A stretch of 64,000 bases of DNA from Streptomyces flavofungini (GTDB taxonomy: Bacteria; Actinomycetota; Actinomycetes; Streptomycetales; Streptomycetaceae). Shown here one piece after another: positions 36,781 through 45,206 of this stretch. The DNA is taken from assembly GCF_014650815.1 (NCBI RefSeq), contig NZ_BMVR01000002.1, positions 248,001-312,000 on the forward strand, read 5' to 3'. The notes under the pieces are model-generated. The model saw only the letters and a program-made list of their open reading frames with translations, did not search any database and was not told the origin of the DNA. The position numbers were made by a program, and so were the translations under genes. Numbering within the stretch: position 1 is the first letter of the stretch; every line of letters starts with the position of its first letter.

Positions 36781-38231
36781 CCCGTCACATCCGCCATGCC
36801 GCCGCGTTCTGCGCGCTGCTGCTCGTGGCGCTGCTCGTCAACGCGACCCGGGTGCAGATCGTCGACTCCGCGGCGTACGACGACAATCCCGCCAACCGCC
36901 GCACCGCCATCACCCGCTTCGACCAGCCGCGCGGCGACATCCTCGTGGACGGCCGCCCGATCACCGGGTCCAAGGACACCGGCCAGCAGCTCCGCCACGA
37001 ACGGACGTACCGCAACGGCCCGTTGTACGCCCCCGTGACCGGCTTCGCCTCGCAGGTGTACGGCACCACGTTCCTGGAGCACGCCGAGGACGACATCCTC
37101 TCCGGCACCGACCCCATGCTCGCCCCGCTGCCCCTGTGGAACGACATCACCCGCGCCCAGAACCCGGGCGGCGAGGTCGTCACCACCGTCCGGGCGGCCG
37201 TGCAGCAGGCCGCGTACGCCGGGCTCGGCGGCAAGAAGGGCGCCGTGGCCGCCCTCGACCCGGCCACCGGCGAGGTCCTGGCGCTGGTGTCCACGCCGTC
37301 GTACGACCCCGAGCGGCTCGCGGGCACGGGCAGCGCCGTGACCGGTGCCTGGGCCGGACTGAACGCCGACCCGGACAAGCCGATGCTCAACCGGGCGCTC
37401 AGCCAGACCTATCCGCCCGGGTCGACGTTCAAGGTGGTGACGGCGGCGGCGGCGCTCGACGCGGGCGAGATCACCGACCTGGACGCGGACACCAGGTCCC
37501 CCGACCCGTACACCCTGCCCGGCACCACGACCAGCCTGGCCAACGAGGTCGAGGGGTGCGCGAACGCCAGCCTGCGGTACGCCTTCCAGTGGTCCTGCAA
37601 CACCGTCTTCGCCAAGCTCGGCGCCGACACCGGCCAGGACGCCATGGCGGGCACCGCGAAGAAGTTCGGCTTCGACACCCCGGGCCTGCGCATTCCCTCG
37701 CCGGTCGCCACCAGCACCTTCGACACCGCCATGGACGACGCCCAGCTCGCCCTCTCCGCCATCGGCCAGTACGACACCCGCGCCACGCCCCTGCAGATGG
37801 CGATGGTGTCGGCGGCCGTGGCGGGCGGCGGCTCGGTCAAGGCGCCGTACCTGGTGGACCGGACGACGACCGACGACGGCGACACCGTCGCGTCGACCGG
37901 CACCCGGACGCTGCGGCAGGCGATGAACCCGGGCACGGCCGTGCGGTTGCGCGAGCTGATGACGGACGTCGTCGAGAAGGGCACGGGCCGCAACGCCGCC
38001 ATCGAGGGCGTGACCGTCGGCGGCAAGACGGGCACGGCTCAGCACGGCATCGGCAACGCGGGCACCCCGTACGCCTGGTTCATCGCCTGGGCGCAGAAGC
38101 CGGGCGACGCGGAGCCGTCGGTGGCGGTCGCGGTCGTCGTCGAGGACGCGTCGGCGGACCGCTCGGACATCAGCGGGGGCGGGAGCGCGGCGCCGATCGC
38201 GAAGGCCGTGATGGAGGCCGCGCTGCGTTGA
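36777..38231 (+). CDS. Class B penicillin-binding protein (transpeptidase)
   Basis: Crosslinks peptidoglycan outside the membrane. The 484-aa product has one N-terminal membrane helix (about 8-25), a dimerisation domain, and a transpeptidase domain with STFK (216-219), SCN (273-275) and KTG (417-419). It is PbpA-like and short compared with PBP3-type enzymes. Its ATG overlaps the SEDS stop, so the two are made together. Confidence 0.93.
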   Translation: MTRHIRHAAAFCALLLVALLVNATRVQIVDSAAYDDNPANRRTAITRFDQPRGDILVDGRPITGSKDTGQQLRHERTYRNGPLYAPVTGFASQVYGTTFLEHAEDDILSGTDPMLAPLPLWNDITRAQNPGGEVVTTVRAAVQQAAYAGLGGKKGAVAALDPATGEVLALVSTPSYDPERLAGTGSAVTGAWAGLNADPDKPMLNRALSQTYPPGSTFKVVTAAAALDAGEITDLDADTRSPDPYTLPGTTTSLANEVEGCANASLRYAFQWSCNTVFAKLGADTGQDAMAGTAKKFGFDTPGLRIPSPVATSTFDTAMDDAQLALSAIGQYDTRATPLQMAMVSAAVAGGGSVKAPYLVDRTTTDDGDTVASTGTRTLRQAMNPGTAVRLRELMTDVVEKGTGRNAAIEGVTVGGKTGTAQHGIGNAGTPYAWFIAWAQKPGDAEPSVAVAVVVEDASADRSDISGGGSAAPIAKAVMEAALR

Positions 38232-38299
38232 GGCGGACGTTTTCGGCACCACCGCCAACCAGGACCGTTCCTGTCCTAGTTGGCGTCTAGCGTGGCCGC

Positions 38300-38794
38300 A
38301 TGACCGAAACCCAGGAGCTCCTGAACGCCCTGCGCGAGCAGCGCCGCACCCTCCTCATCGCCGTGCGGGGCCTCTCCGAGGAGCAGGCCGCCGCCCGGTC
38401 CACCGTCAGCGAGCTGACACTCGGCGGCATCCTGAACCACCTCACCCACGGCGAGCGCAACTGGACGCACGTCCTGAGCAGCGGGACCGGCGAGACGCCG
38501 CCCTCGATGTTCGACGTCGAGCAGTACAAGATGCCGCCGGGCGCGAGCGTGCCCGCCCTCGTGGCCGCGTACGAGGCGGCGGCGCGGGCGACCGACGAGG
38601 CGGTGGAGCGCGCCGGGCTCGACCGCGTCGTACCGCTGCCGGAGGCGCCGTGGGAGCCCGGAGTCGTACCGCGCTGGTCCGTGCGCCGGATCGTGCTGCA
38701 CCTCCTGCGCGAGACGGCGCAGCACTCCGGGCACGCGGACATCGTGCGCGAGGCGCTGGACGGGGCGAACACCACGGCGCAGCTCGGCACTTAG
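38300..38794 (+). CDS. DinB / DUF664 family protein
   Basis: The 164-aa product is a four-helix DinB-like protein. His residues that bind metal in the family fit GGILNHLTHGERNW and LLRETAQHSGHADIVRE. Many relatives are thiol- (mycothiol/bacillithiol-) dependent transferases; the reaction here is unknown. No ribosome site precedes the ATG and TAGCGT lies 6 bases upstream, suggesting a leaderless mRNA. The stop overlaps that of the convergent diiron gene by 4 bp. Confidence 0.85.
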   Translation: MTETQELLNALREQRRTLLIAVRGLSEEQAAARSTVSELTLGGILNHLTHGERNWTHVLSSGTGETPPSMFDVEQYKMPPGASVPALVAAYEAAARATDEAVERAGLDRVVPLPEAPWEPGVVPRWSVRRIVLHLLRETAQHSGHADIVREALDGANTTAQLGT

Positions 38795-39957
38795 GCGTCG
38801 GCGGCGCCGGCGGCGATCGCCTCGGAGACCTCCGCGACCCGCTCGTGTTCCTCCGCCGCGAACCGCTCCGCGTCGAGCTTCTCGGCGATCTCCTCGTCCT
38901 GCGCCATCAGCTGGTCGAGGTTGGAGTTGCCCATGTCGAACACGCCCATGTCGACGTACGCCTGCTGGAGCCGCTTGCCCCACAGGCCGATGTCCTTGAC
39001 GCACGGCACGATGCGGCTGAACAGCAACTGCCGGAAGAGCTGCAGGTATTCGGAGCGCTCGCTGTACTCCTCGGCCTCCTTCAGCGGGATGCCGAAGTTG
39101 GTGAGGACCTCGACGCCGCGCAGCCGGTCGCGCATCAGGTAGCAGCCGTCGATGACGAACTCCTCGCGTTCGCGCAGTTCGGCGTCGGTGAGCTGCTTGT
39201 AGTAGTCGCGCAGCGCCATCCGCCCGAAGGCCACGTGCCGGGCCTCGTCCTGCATGACGTACGCGAGGATCTGCTTGGGCAGCGGCTTGTCGGTGGTGTC
39301 GCGGATCATGCCGAAAGCGGCGAGGGCGAGGCCTTCGATGAGGACCTGCATGCCGAGGTAGGGCATGTCCCAGCGGGAGTCGCGCAGCGTGTCGCCGAGC
39401 AGCGCCTGCAGATTGTCGTTGATCGGGTAGAGCATGCCGATCTTCTCGTGCAGGAAGCGGCTGTAGATCTCGGCGTGCCGGGCCTCGTCCATGGTCTGGG
39501 TGGCGGAGTAGAACTTCGCGTCCAGGTCGGGGACGGACTCCACGATGCGGGCCGCGCACACCATCGCGCCCTGCTCGCCGTGCAGGAACTGGCTGAACTG
39601 CCAGGAGGTGTAGTGCTTGCGCAGTTCACCGCGCTCGGCCGCGTTCATCCGGTCCCAGTACCGGGTGCCGTAGATGGACATGGCTTCGTCGGGGGTGCCG
39701 AGCGGGTCGAGCGGGTCGACTTCGAGATCCCAGGCGATGCGCTTGGCGCCGTCCCACTGCTTGTCCTTGCCCTTTTGGTAGAGGTTCAGGAGGCGTTCGC
39801 GGCCTGAGCCATCTTTTTGCCCAACAAACATGGCCTCCCAGCTGAAGCGGGCCGCTCCGGTCGCGGGCACCGTCCAGGCGAGGGCTCCCCCGCCATCCGT
39901 TCCCTGGCCGGTACCGCTCTCCCGGCCTGCGTTGACGTACAGATCGCGTGTGGACAC
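38791..39957 (-). CDS. Ferritin-like (R2-type) diiron protein
   Basis: The 388-aa product has the four-helix diiron pattern: Glu128 (FLHGEQGAM), Glu158 and His161 (TMDEARHAE), Glu208 (VLIEGLAL), and Glu238 and His241 (MQDEARHVAFG). It may oxidise an organic substrate or act as an R2-like oxidase; the substrate is unknown. The start GTG 39957 has GAGGAG 6 bases upstream. It is divergent from a second, AurF-like diiron gene, with a 201-bp shared promoter region. Confidence 0.87.
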   Translation of the reverse strand: MSTRDLYVNAGRESGTGQGTDGGGALAWTVPATGAARFSWEAMFVGQKDGSGRERLLNLYQKGKDKQWDGAKRIAWDLEVDPLDPLGTPDEAMSIYGTRYWDRMNAAERGELRKHYTSWQFSQFLHGEQGAMVCAARIVESVPDLDAKFYSATQTMDEARHAEIYSRFLHEKIGMLYPINDNLQALLGDTLRDSRWDMPYLGMQVLIEGLALAAFGMIRDTTDKPLPKQILAYVMQDEARHVAFGRMALRDYYKQLTDAELREREEFVIDGCYLMRDRLRGVEVLTNFGIPLKEAEEYSERSEYLQLFRQLLFSRIVPCVKDIGLWGKRLQQAYVDMGVFDMGNSNLDQLMAQDEEIAEKLDAERFAAEEHERVAEVSEAIAAGAADA

Positions 39958-40158
39958 TGACGGCTCCTCGCGGGTCTCGGCGGCCCCCGCTGCCGCGCAA
40001 CCGCCGCACAGGGGTGGCTCCTTGGCAGGCTCACACGGTGGTAGACGCGGGGTCAACAAGTCGTGCGCAAGGGATTGACGGCCTTGCTGACAAGCAGTCT
40101 CATAAGACGTGACCCCCGGTAACCCGCTTGCGAGAGCACACGAGGAGCAGGAGATCTC

Positions 40159-41097
40159 ATGACGACCGTGGCCGAAGACAGCGAACTTGCGGGTCTGCGG
40201 GACGCGCTCGGCCTGCTCAAGGACCGCGAGCAGGTGGCCCAGCGCCTCCTCGAGTCCTCCGCGAAGCACTCCTTCGACCCGGACAAGGAGCTGGACTGGG
40301 ACGCGCCCGTCGAGGACGGCAAGTGGTTCTGGCCGCCCGAGCTGGTCTCGCTCTACGACACCCCGATGTGGCGGCGGATGTCCGAGGAGCAGCGCCACGA
40401 CCTCGCCCGCCACGAGGCGGCTTCCCTGGCCTCGCTCGGCATCTGGTTCGAGATCATCCTCATGCAGCTGCTCGTGCGGCACATCTACGACAAGTCCGTG
40501 ACCAGCGCACACGTGCGGTACGCGCTCACGGAGATCGCCGACGAGTGCCGCCACTCGATGATGTTCGCCCGCATGATCGAGAAGGGCGGGGCACCGACGT
40601 ACCCCGTCACCAGGCTCAACCACAACCTGGCCCGCGTCCTCAAGACCGTCTCCACCACCCCCGGCTCCTTCGCCTGCACGCTGCTCGGCGAGGAGATCCT
40701 GGACTGGATGCAGCGCCTGACGTTCCCCGACGAGCGCGTCCAGACCATCGTGCGCGGCGTGACCCGCATCCACGTCGTGGAGGAGGCCCGCCACGTCCGG
40801 TACGCCCGCGAGGAGTTGCGGCGCCAGATGGTGACCGCGCCGCGCTGGGAGCGCGAGCTGACCCGCGTCAGCAGCGGCGAGGCGGCCCGCGTCTTCTCTA
40901 TCGCCTTCGTCAACCCGCAGGTCTACACGAACGTCGGCCTGAACCGCCGCGAAGCCGTCGCCCAGGTCAAGGCCAGCGGCCACCGCCGCGAGGTCATGCA
41001 GTCCGGCGCGAAGCGGCTCACGGACTTCCTGGACGACATCGGCGTGCTGCGCGGCCCGGGCAGGCGCCTGTGGAAGTCCTCGGGCCTGCTGGCGTAG
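40159..41097 (+). CDS. AurF-like diiron oxygenase
   Basis: The 312-aa product resembles the AurF N-oxygenase family. Candidate ligands are Glu98, Glu129 and His132 (EIADECRHSMMF), Glu179 (GEEILDW), and His205, Glu209 and His212 (HVVEEARHVRYA), matching AurF's seven-residue set. AurF oxidises an arylamine to a nitro group; the substrate here is not known. AGGAG lies 10 bases before the ATG. A TetR gene follows in the same direction by 97 bp. Confidence 0.87.
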   Translation: MTTVAEDSELAGLRDALGLLKDREQVAQRLLESSAKHSFDPDKELDWDAPVEDGKWFWPPELVSLYDTPMWRRMSEEQRHDLARHEAASLASLGIWFEIILMQLLVRHIYDKSVTSAHVRYALTEIADECRHSMMFARMIEKGGAPTYPVTRLNHNLARVLKTVSTTPGSFACTLLGEEILDWMQRLTFPDERVQTIVRGVTRIHVVEEARHVRYAREELRRQMVTAPRWERELTRVSSGEAARVFSIAFVNPQVYTNVGLNRREAVAQVKASGHRREVMQSGAKRLTDFLDDIGVLRGPGRRLWKSSGLLA

Positions 41098-41163
41098 GCC
41101 GGTACCACCGCGTCCCGGCCACCCTCGCCCCGGCCCGCCCCCGTCCCCATCTCCTCATATCTC

Positions 41164-41173
41164 TTCGTACGAA
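41164..41173. promoter_or_regulatory. Palindrome TTCGTACGAA before the TetR gene
   Basis: A perfect 10-bp palindrome 21 bp before the TetR start. TACGCT lies about 8 bases before the ATG, so the gene could be leaderless and the palindrome would sit in its promoter. It is a candidate autoregulatory operator. Confidence 0.35.
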
Positions 41174-41194
41174 ATCACGGTTACGCTGCGGGAC

Positions 41195-41926
41195 ATGACC
41201 CAAGCCGTCGGCCCCACCCGCGCGTACCGGCGCCTCAGCGTCGAGGAGCGGCGGAGTCAGCTCCTCGACGCCGCCCTGAACCTCTTCGCGCACCGCGCGC
41301 CCGAGGAGGTCTCGCTCGACGACGTCGCGGAGGCCGCCGGAGTGTCTCGGCCCCTGGTGTACCGCTACTTCCCCGGCGGCAAGCAGCAGTTGTACGAAGC
41401 GGCGCTGCGCACGGCCGCCGACGAGCTGGAACAGTGCTTCGCCGAACCGCAGGAGGGCTCCCTCACCCAGCGCCTCGGCCGCGCCCTCGACCGGTATCTC
41501 GCCTTCGTCGACGAGCACGACACCGGGTTCAGCGCGCTGCTCCAGGGCGGCAGCGTCATCGAGACCTCGCGCACCAGCGCCATCGTCGACGGCGTCCGCC
41601 GCGCGGCGGCCGAGCACATCCTCGCCCACATGGAACTCCCCGGGCCGCCCGGCCCCCGACTGCGCATGACCGTCCGGATGTGGATCACCTCCGTCGAGGC
41701 GGCCTCCCTCATCTGGCTCGACGAGGACAAGCAGCCGCCCCTGGACGAACTGCGCGAATGGCTGGTCGAGCAGTTCATCGCCCACATCACGGCCACGGCG
41801 GGCCGCGACCCGCAGACCGCCGCCATGGTCCGGCACGCCCTGGCGCTGGAGACGCCGGAGGGACCGGTGGGCAAGCTGGTACGCCGGGTGCTGCCGGTGG
41901 CGGCGGAGGCGGTCCACCTGCTCTAG
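41195..41926 (+). CDS. TetR-family transcriptional regulator
   Basis: The 243-aa product has an N-terminal helix-turn-helix (residues 17-64): [20 protein letters not shown], then [33 protein letters not shown]. The ligand domain follows. Next to the AurF-like gene in the same direction, it probably controls that gene and perhaps the divergent R2-like gene. No ligand can be named. Confidence 0.92.
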   Translation: MTQAVGPTRAYRRLSVEERRSQLLDAALNLFAHRAPEEVSLDDVAEAAGVSRPLVYRYFPGGKQQLYEAALRTAADELEQCFAEPQEGSLTQRLGRALDRYLAFVDEHDTGFSALLQGGSVIETSRTSAIVDGVRRAAAEHILAHMELPGPPGPRLRMTVRMWITSVEAASLIWLDEDKQPPLDELREWLVEQFIAHITATAGRDPQTAAMVRHALALETPEGPVGKLVRRVLPVAAEAVHLL

Positions 41927-41996
41927 GGGCCGCGCAGGCCACGGGGCCGCCTGGCCGCGGGCCGCGCGGTCGGGTCGCCGGGGAGACACTGGTGCC

Positions 41997-42380
41997 GTGA
42001 AGAGTGAAGAGACCCCCTTCGTGGGCGGCCCCCTGGACGGCCGTGTCCTCCCCGTCCTGCTCGGCCCGACCGGCCACCCGCCGAAGGTCTACCGCGTCCC
42101 CGTCCCCGACGACGCGGGCGGCGAACCCACGGTCCTCGTCTACCGCCGCGTACCAGCGGGCACCGCCCGCCGCTTCGGCCTGCATCCGGGGTGGACGTAC
42201 GAGTACGACGCGGGGGGCGGCGAGGGTGCGGGGGGATGGCGGAACTTGAAGTGGCCCTGGTCCAAGCCGGGCCCTGGACCCGGGGCGAGCTCTGGCCCGG
42301 AGGCGAGCCCTGACCCAGAGGCGAGCCCTGACCCGGAGGCGAGCCCTGGCCCGGAAGGCGGGCGCGGACCTCAGTCCTGA
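41997..42380 (+). CDS. Hypothetical protein with repeat tail
   Basis: The 127-aa product begins [20 protein letters not shown] and has a short conserved-looking fold with [21 protein letters not shown]. The last 40 residues are Pro/Glu/Ala/Ser repeats from 18-bp tandem units. GTG 41997 has GGGGAGA about 10 bases upstream. I do not recognise a function. It lies between the TetR gene and an NlpC/P60 gene. Confidence 0.65.
   Translation: MKSEETPFVGGPLDGRVLPVLLGPTGHPPKVYRVPVPDDAGGEPTVLVYRRVPAGTARRFGLHPGWTYEYDAGGGEGAGGWRNLKWPWSKPGPGPGASSGPEASPDPEASPDPEASPGPEGGRGPQS
42294..42355 (+). repeat. Three 18-bp tandem repeats in a coding 3' end
   Basis: Units such as GACCCGGAGGCGAGCCCT repeat three times with a partial fourth, encoding Glu-Ala-Ser-Pro-Asp-Pro. 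The frame is kept because 18 is divisible by 3, so copy number can change without a frameshift. Confidence 0.8.
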
Positions 42381-42545
42381 GGAGCGGGGTCCGGAGCGGA
42401 GCCGGACGCAACCCGCCGCGCCGAGGAGCCCTGGACGAGTGACCTCATTGCGCCAACCGCCCAGTGCCGACGGGCGGCGCCCACGGGGACACCCCATGCT
42501 CACGGTGCGCGGCGGACCCTCCGCCCCGCACCGGGAGGTGACGAC

Positions 42546-43688
42546 GTGTCAGGAAGATTCCTACGCTGGGCCTGCACCGGCTCCGCCCTCTCCGCGCTGC
42601 TCACGGCCACCCCCCTCACCCCCACCACCCCGGCCCGAGCGGCCCCGACCCCCGACGCCCGCCCCGTGGCCGAACTCCTCACGGACCTCCAACGCCTCTA
42701 CCGCCAGGCCGAGGAGTCCACGGAGACCTACAACGCGACCGACGAGAAACTCACCGGCCAACGCCGCGAGGTCAAGGACCTCAACCGCACCCTGGCCGAG
42801 GCCCGCGCCTCCGCACACGACGGCAGAGGGGCCGCCGGCCGCCTGGCCCGGCAGCAGTACCAGCACGGCACCATCGAGATCTCCTCCTACGTACGCCTCC
42901 TCCTGGCCCGCAACCCGCAGGGCGCCCTGGACCAGCGCCACGTCCTGCGCCGCGCCGCCGCCGAACGCGCCGCCACCGTCAACCGCCTCGTCGACGGCGA
43001 GAAGAAGGCCGACGGCCTGGCCCGCGCGGCCCGGCGCGCACTCGCCACGCAGGAGTCCCTCGCCCAGCGGCAACGCATCGCCCGGGACGCCGTACGGACC
43101 CGGCTCAAGGAGGTCGAGGAGCTGCTCGCCTCCCTCAGCGCCGAGGAGCTGGCCGCGTTGGGCCGGGCCGAGGAGGCCGGGGCCGCACGGGCGCAACGGC
43201 GGCTCGTCGCGTCCGGGGCGCTCGGTGCGCCCGCCGGGGTCGGGCGGGCGCCGTCCGCCCGGGGGGAGCGGGCCCTGCGGTACGCCGTCGCGCAGATCGG
43301 GAAGCCGTACGAGTGGGGGGCGGAGGGGCCCGCCGCCTTCGACTGCTCCGGGCTCACCCAGCGGGCCTGGGGGGTGGCGGGCCACGGCATCCCCCGGACC
43401 AGCCAGCAGCAGTGGGCCCGGCTGCCCCGGGTCCCCCTCCGCGACCTGCGCCCCGGCGACCTCGTCGTCTACTTCCCCCGCGCCACGCACGTCGCCCTCT
43501 ACCTCGGCCGCGGCAAGGTCGTCCACGCGCCCCGCCCCGGCGCCCGCATCAAGGTCTCCCCCCTCGCCGCCAACCCCGTCCTCGGCGCGGTCCGCCCCGA
43601 CCCCCGGGCCACGCCCGTCCCCGACTACCGTCCGCCCCGCTTGCCCGCCGGGGCGACGAAGGGGGCGGACCGGGGGTGGGCGGGGTAG
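42546..43688 (+). CDS. NlpC/P60 peptidoglycan hydrolase
   Basis: A secreted endopeptidase that cuts the peptide stem of peptidoglycan. The 380-aa product has a signal peptide (about 1-33), a long coiled coil (about 40-215, Glu/Arg/Ala-rich) and a C-terminal NlpC/P60 domain with Cys267 (FDCSGL), His315 (ATHVALYL) and His327. GTG 42546 has GGGAGGTGA just upstream. The coiled coil probably controls access to the active site, as in RipA-type enzymes. Confidence 0.92.
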   Translation: MSGRFLRWACTGSALSALLTATPLTPTTPARAAPTPDARPVAELLTDLQRLYRQAEESTETYNATDEKLTGQRREVKDLNRTLAEARASAHDGRGAAGRLARQQYQHGTIEISSYVRLLLARNPQGALDQRHVLRRAAAERAATVNRLVDGEKKADGLARAARRALATQESLAQRQRIARDAVRTRLKEVEELLASLSAEELAALGRAEEAGAARAQRRLVASGALGAPAGVGRAPSARGERALRYAVAQIGKPYEWGAEGPAAFDCSGLTQRAWGVAGHGIPRTSQQQWARLPRVPLRDLRPGDLVVYFPRATHVALYLGRGKVVHAPRPGARIKVSPLAANPVLGAVRPDPRATPVPDYRPPRLPAGATKGADRGWAG

Positions 43689-43705
43689 GCCCTGCCGGGG
43701 GCTCT

Positions 43706-43910
43706 CCCCAACCCCGCCCCTTCCCGAAACCGGGGCTCCGCCCCGGACCCCGCTCCTCAAACGCCGGAGGGGCTGGTTTTTCCAGCCCGTCGTGGGGGTC
43801 CCCCCTGCTCCTTAAGAGCTTGGGGGAGATTGAGGACGAGGCGCGAAGCGCGCCGACAGCGGGGGTCCGGGGGCTGCCGCCCCCGGTTTCGGGAAGGGGC
43901 GGGATTGGGG
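43706..43910. mobile_element. 205-bp modular repeat with 30-bp terminal inverted repeats
   Basis: The left arm 43706-43735 and right arm 43881-43910 are inverted copies with one mismatch in 30. Inside are GGGGCTCCGCCCC, a CTCCTCAAACGCCGGAG block, a GGGGGTCCCCCC...GAGCTTGGGGGAG hairpin and TTGAGGACGAGGCGCGAAGCG. It has no ORF and lies between convergent genes, so it can act as a bidirectional terminator. The arms make it MITE-like. A partial copy is at 8550-8662. Confidence 0.8.
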
Positions 43911-43911
43911 G

Positions 43912-45186
43912 CTACGCAGCCGCGACCCCCGCCACATACCCCTCCGCCAGCTCCGCCTCATAGAAGTAGTTCTCGAAGTCCGCCGGATCATTGAACCCAT
44001 TGGCGAAACGGTCGGCGACAGGCTGGAGTTCACCCGCCGCGCCCAGCAGGTTGAGGACGTGCTCGGGCGGCACGCCAAGCATCGCGTTGGTCCACTTGGT
44101 GACGTGCTGGGCGGTGGCCCAGTACCGGTCGAACGCCCCCTGCATCCAGGCCTCGTCGAAGGGCCGGTCCCCGTGGGAGACGATGGAGGAGAGGTAGGAC
44201 GCGGCGCACTTGGAGGCCGAGTTGGACCCCTGCCCGGTGATCGGGTCGTTGGCGACGACGACGTCGGCGACGCCGAGGACGAGCCCGCCGCCGGGCAGCC
44301 GCCCGACGGGCTTGCGCACGGTGGGGGCGTACCGCCCGGCCAGAGCACCGCCCGCGTCGGTGAGTTCGACCTTGGTGGCGCGCGCGTACTCCCAGGGAAG
44401 GAACTTCTCCAGGAGTTCGAGGGTGAGGGCAAGATGCTCACCGGGGTCCTTGATGCCCTGGAAGACGTCGAGGGGACCGCCGGGGATGCCTTCCCAGAAG
44501 AGGATGTCGGCGCGGCCGGACGTGGTGAGCGTCGGCATGACGAAGAGTTCGCCGACCCCGGGCACGAGGTTGCAGCGGACGGCGTCGAACTCGGGGTGTT
44601 CGGGCCGCGGCCCGAGCCCGTGGACGTACGCCACGGCGAGCGCCCGCTGCGGCGCGTCGTACGGCGACCGCGAGGCATCCCGCTCGAACATGGACACCAG
44701 CTCGCCCTTGCCGGCGGACACGAGCACCAGGTCGTACGTACGGGAGAAGTAGTCCAGGTCGGAGACGGCCGCGCCGTGGATGACGAGCTGCCCGCCGCGC
44801 TGCGCGAACGTCTCCATCCAGCCGGCCATCTTCACGCGCTGGTCGACGGACTGCGCGTACCCGTCGAGCTTGCCGACCCAGTCGATGACGCGAGTGGGGT
44901 ATCCCCTGCTCGAACCCGGTGGAGAGCTCGGGGACGAGTCGGGGCCGGCGACAGAGACGCCGACGCCCTCGATGAGGGGCGCCTGGGACTCCCAGAAGTT
45001 CAGGCCCAGGTCGCGCTCGTGCTGGAGGGCGGTGTGGAACATGCACTGGGTGGACATGACCCGGCCGGACCGGATCTCGTCCGCCGTGCGGTTGGACATG
45101 AGGGTGACCTCGTACCCCTGCGACTGGAGTCCGAGGGCGATCTGGAGGCCGGACTGACCGGCTCCGACGACAAGTATCTTCCGCAT
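43912..45186 (-). CDS. Styrene monooxygenase (StyA)-like FAD monooxygenase
   Basis: Two-component flavoprotein monooxygenases of this type use FADH2 from a separate reductase. The 424-aa product starts with the dinucleotide motif VVGAGQSGLQIALGLQSQGY, and has VLVSAGKGELVSMF and NDPITGQGSNSASKCA near the end. Residues 82-97 (SSPSSPPGSSRGYP) are an in-frame insert made by a GC-rich repeat. It follows cvnD by 20 bp and is probably in the conservon operon. No StyB-like reductase is adjacent. ATG 45186 has AGAAGGA about 11 bases upstream. Confidence 0.87.
   Translation of the reverse strand: MRKILVVGAGQSGLQIALGLQSQGYEVTLMSNRTADEIRSGRVMSTQCMFHTALQHERDLGLNFWESQAPLIEGVGVSVAGPDSSPSSPPGSSRGYPTRVIDWVGKLDGYAQSVDQRVKMAGWMETFAQRGGQLVIHGAAVSDLDYFSRTYDLVLVSAGKGELVSMFERDASRSPYDAPQRALAVAYVHGLGPRPEHPEFDAVRCNLVPGVGELFVMPTLTTSGRADILFWEGIPGGPLDVFQGIKDPGEHLALTLELLEKFLPWEYARATKVELTDAGGALAGRYAPTVRKPVGRLPGGGLVLGVADVVVANDPITGQGSNSASKCAASYLSSIVSHGDRPFDEAWMQGAFDRYWATAQHVTKWTNAMLGVPPEHVLNLLGAAGELQPVADRFANGFNDPADFENYFYEAELAEGYVAGVAAA
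44896..44941. repeat. Intragenic GC-rich repeat in the monooxygenase gene
   Basis: GGGGTATCCCCTGCTCGA and GAGAGCTCGGGGACGAG match the hairpin block at about 43795-43840 (GGGGGTCCCCCCTGCTC ... GAGCTTGGGGGAG). The insert keeps the reading frame and has no stop codon. Confidence 0.65.
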
Positions 45187-45206
45187 GCTGGTGGGGATCC
45201 TTCTGT

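Noticed and set aside
38791..41926. Natural-product biosynthetic cluster around the AurF-like gene
   Set aside because: No PKS, NRPS, terpene or tailoring genes lie nearby; neighbours are DinB, NlpC/P60 and a conservon.
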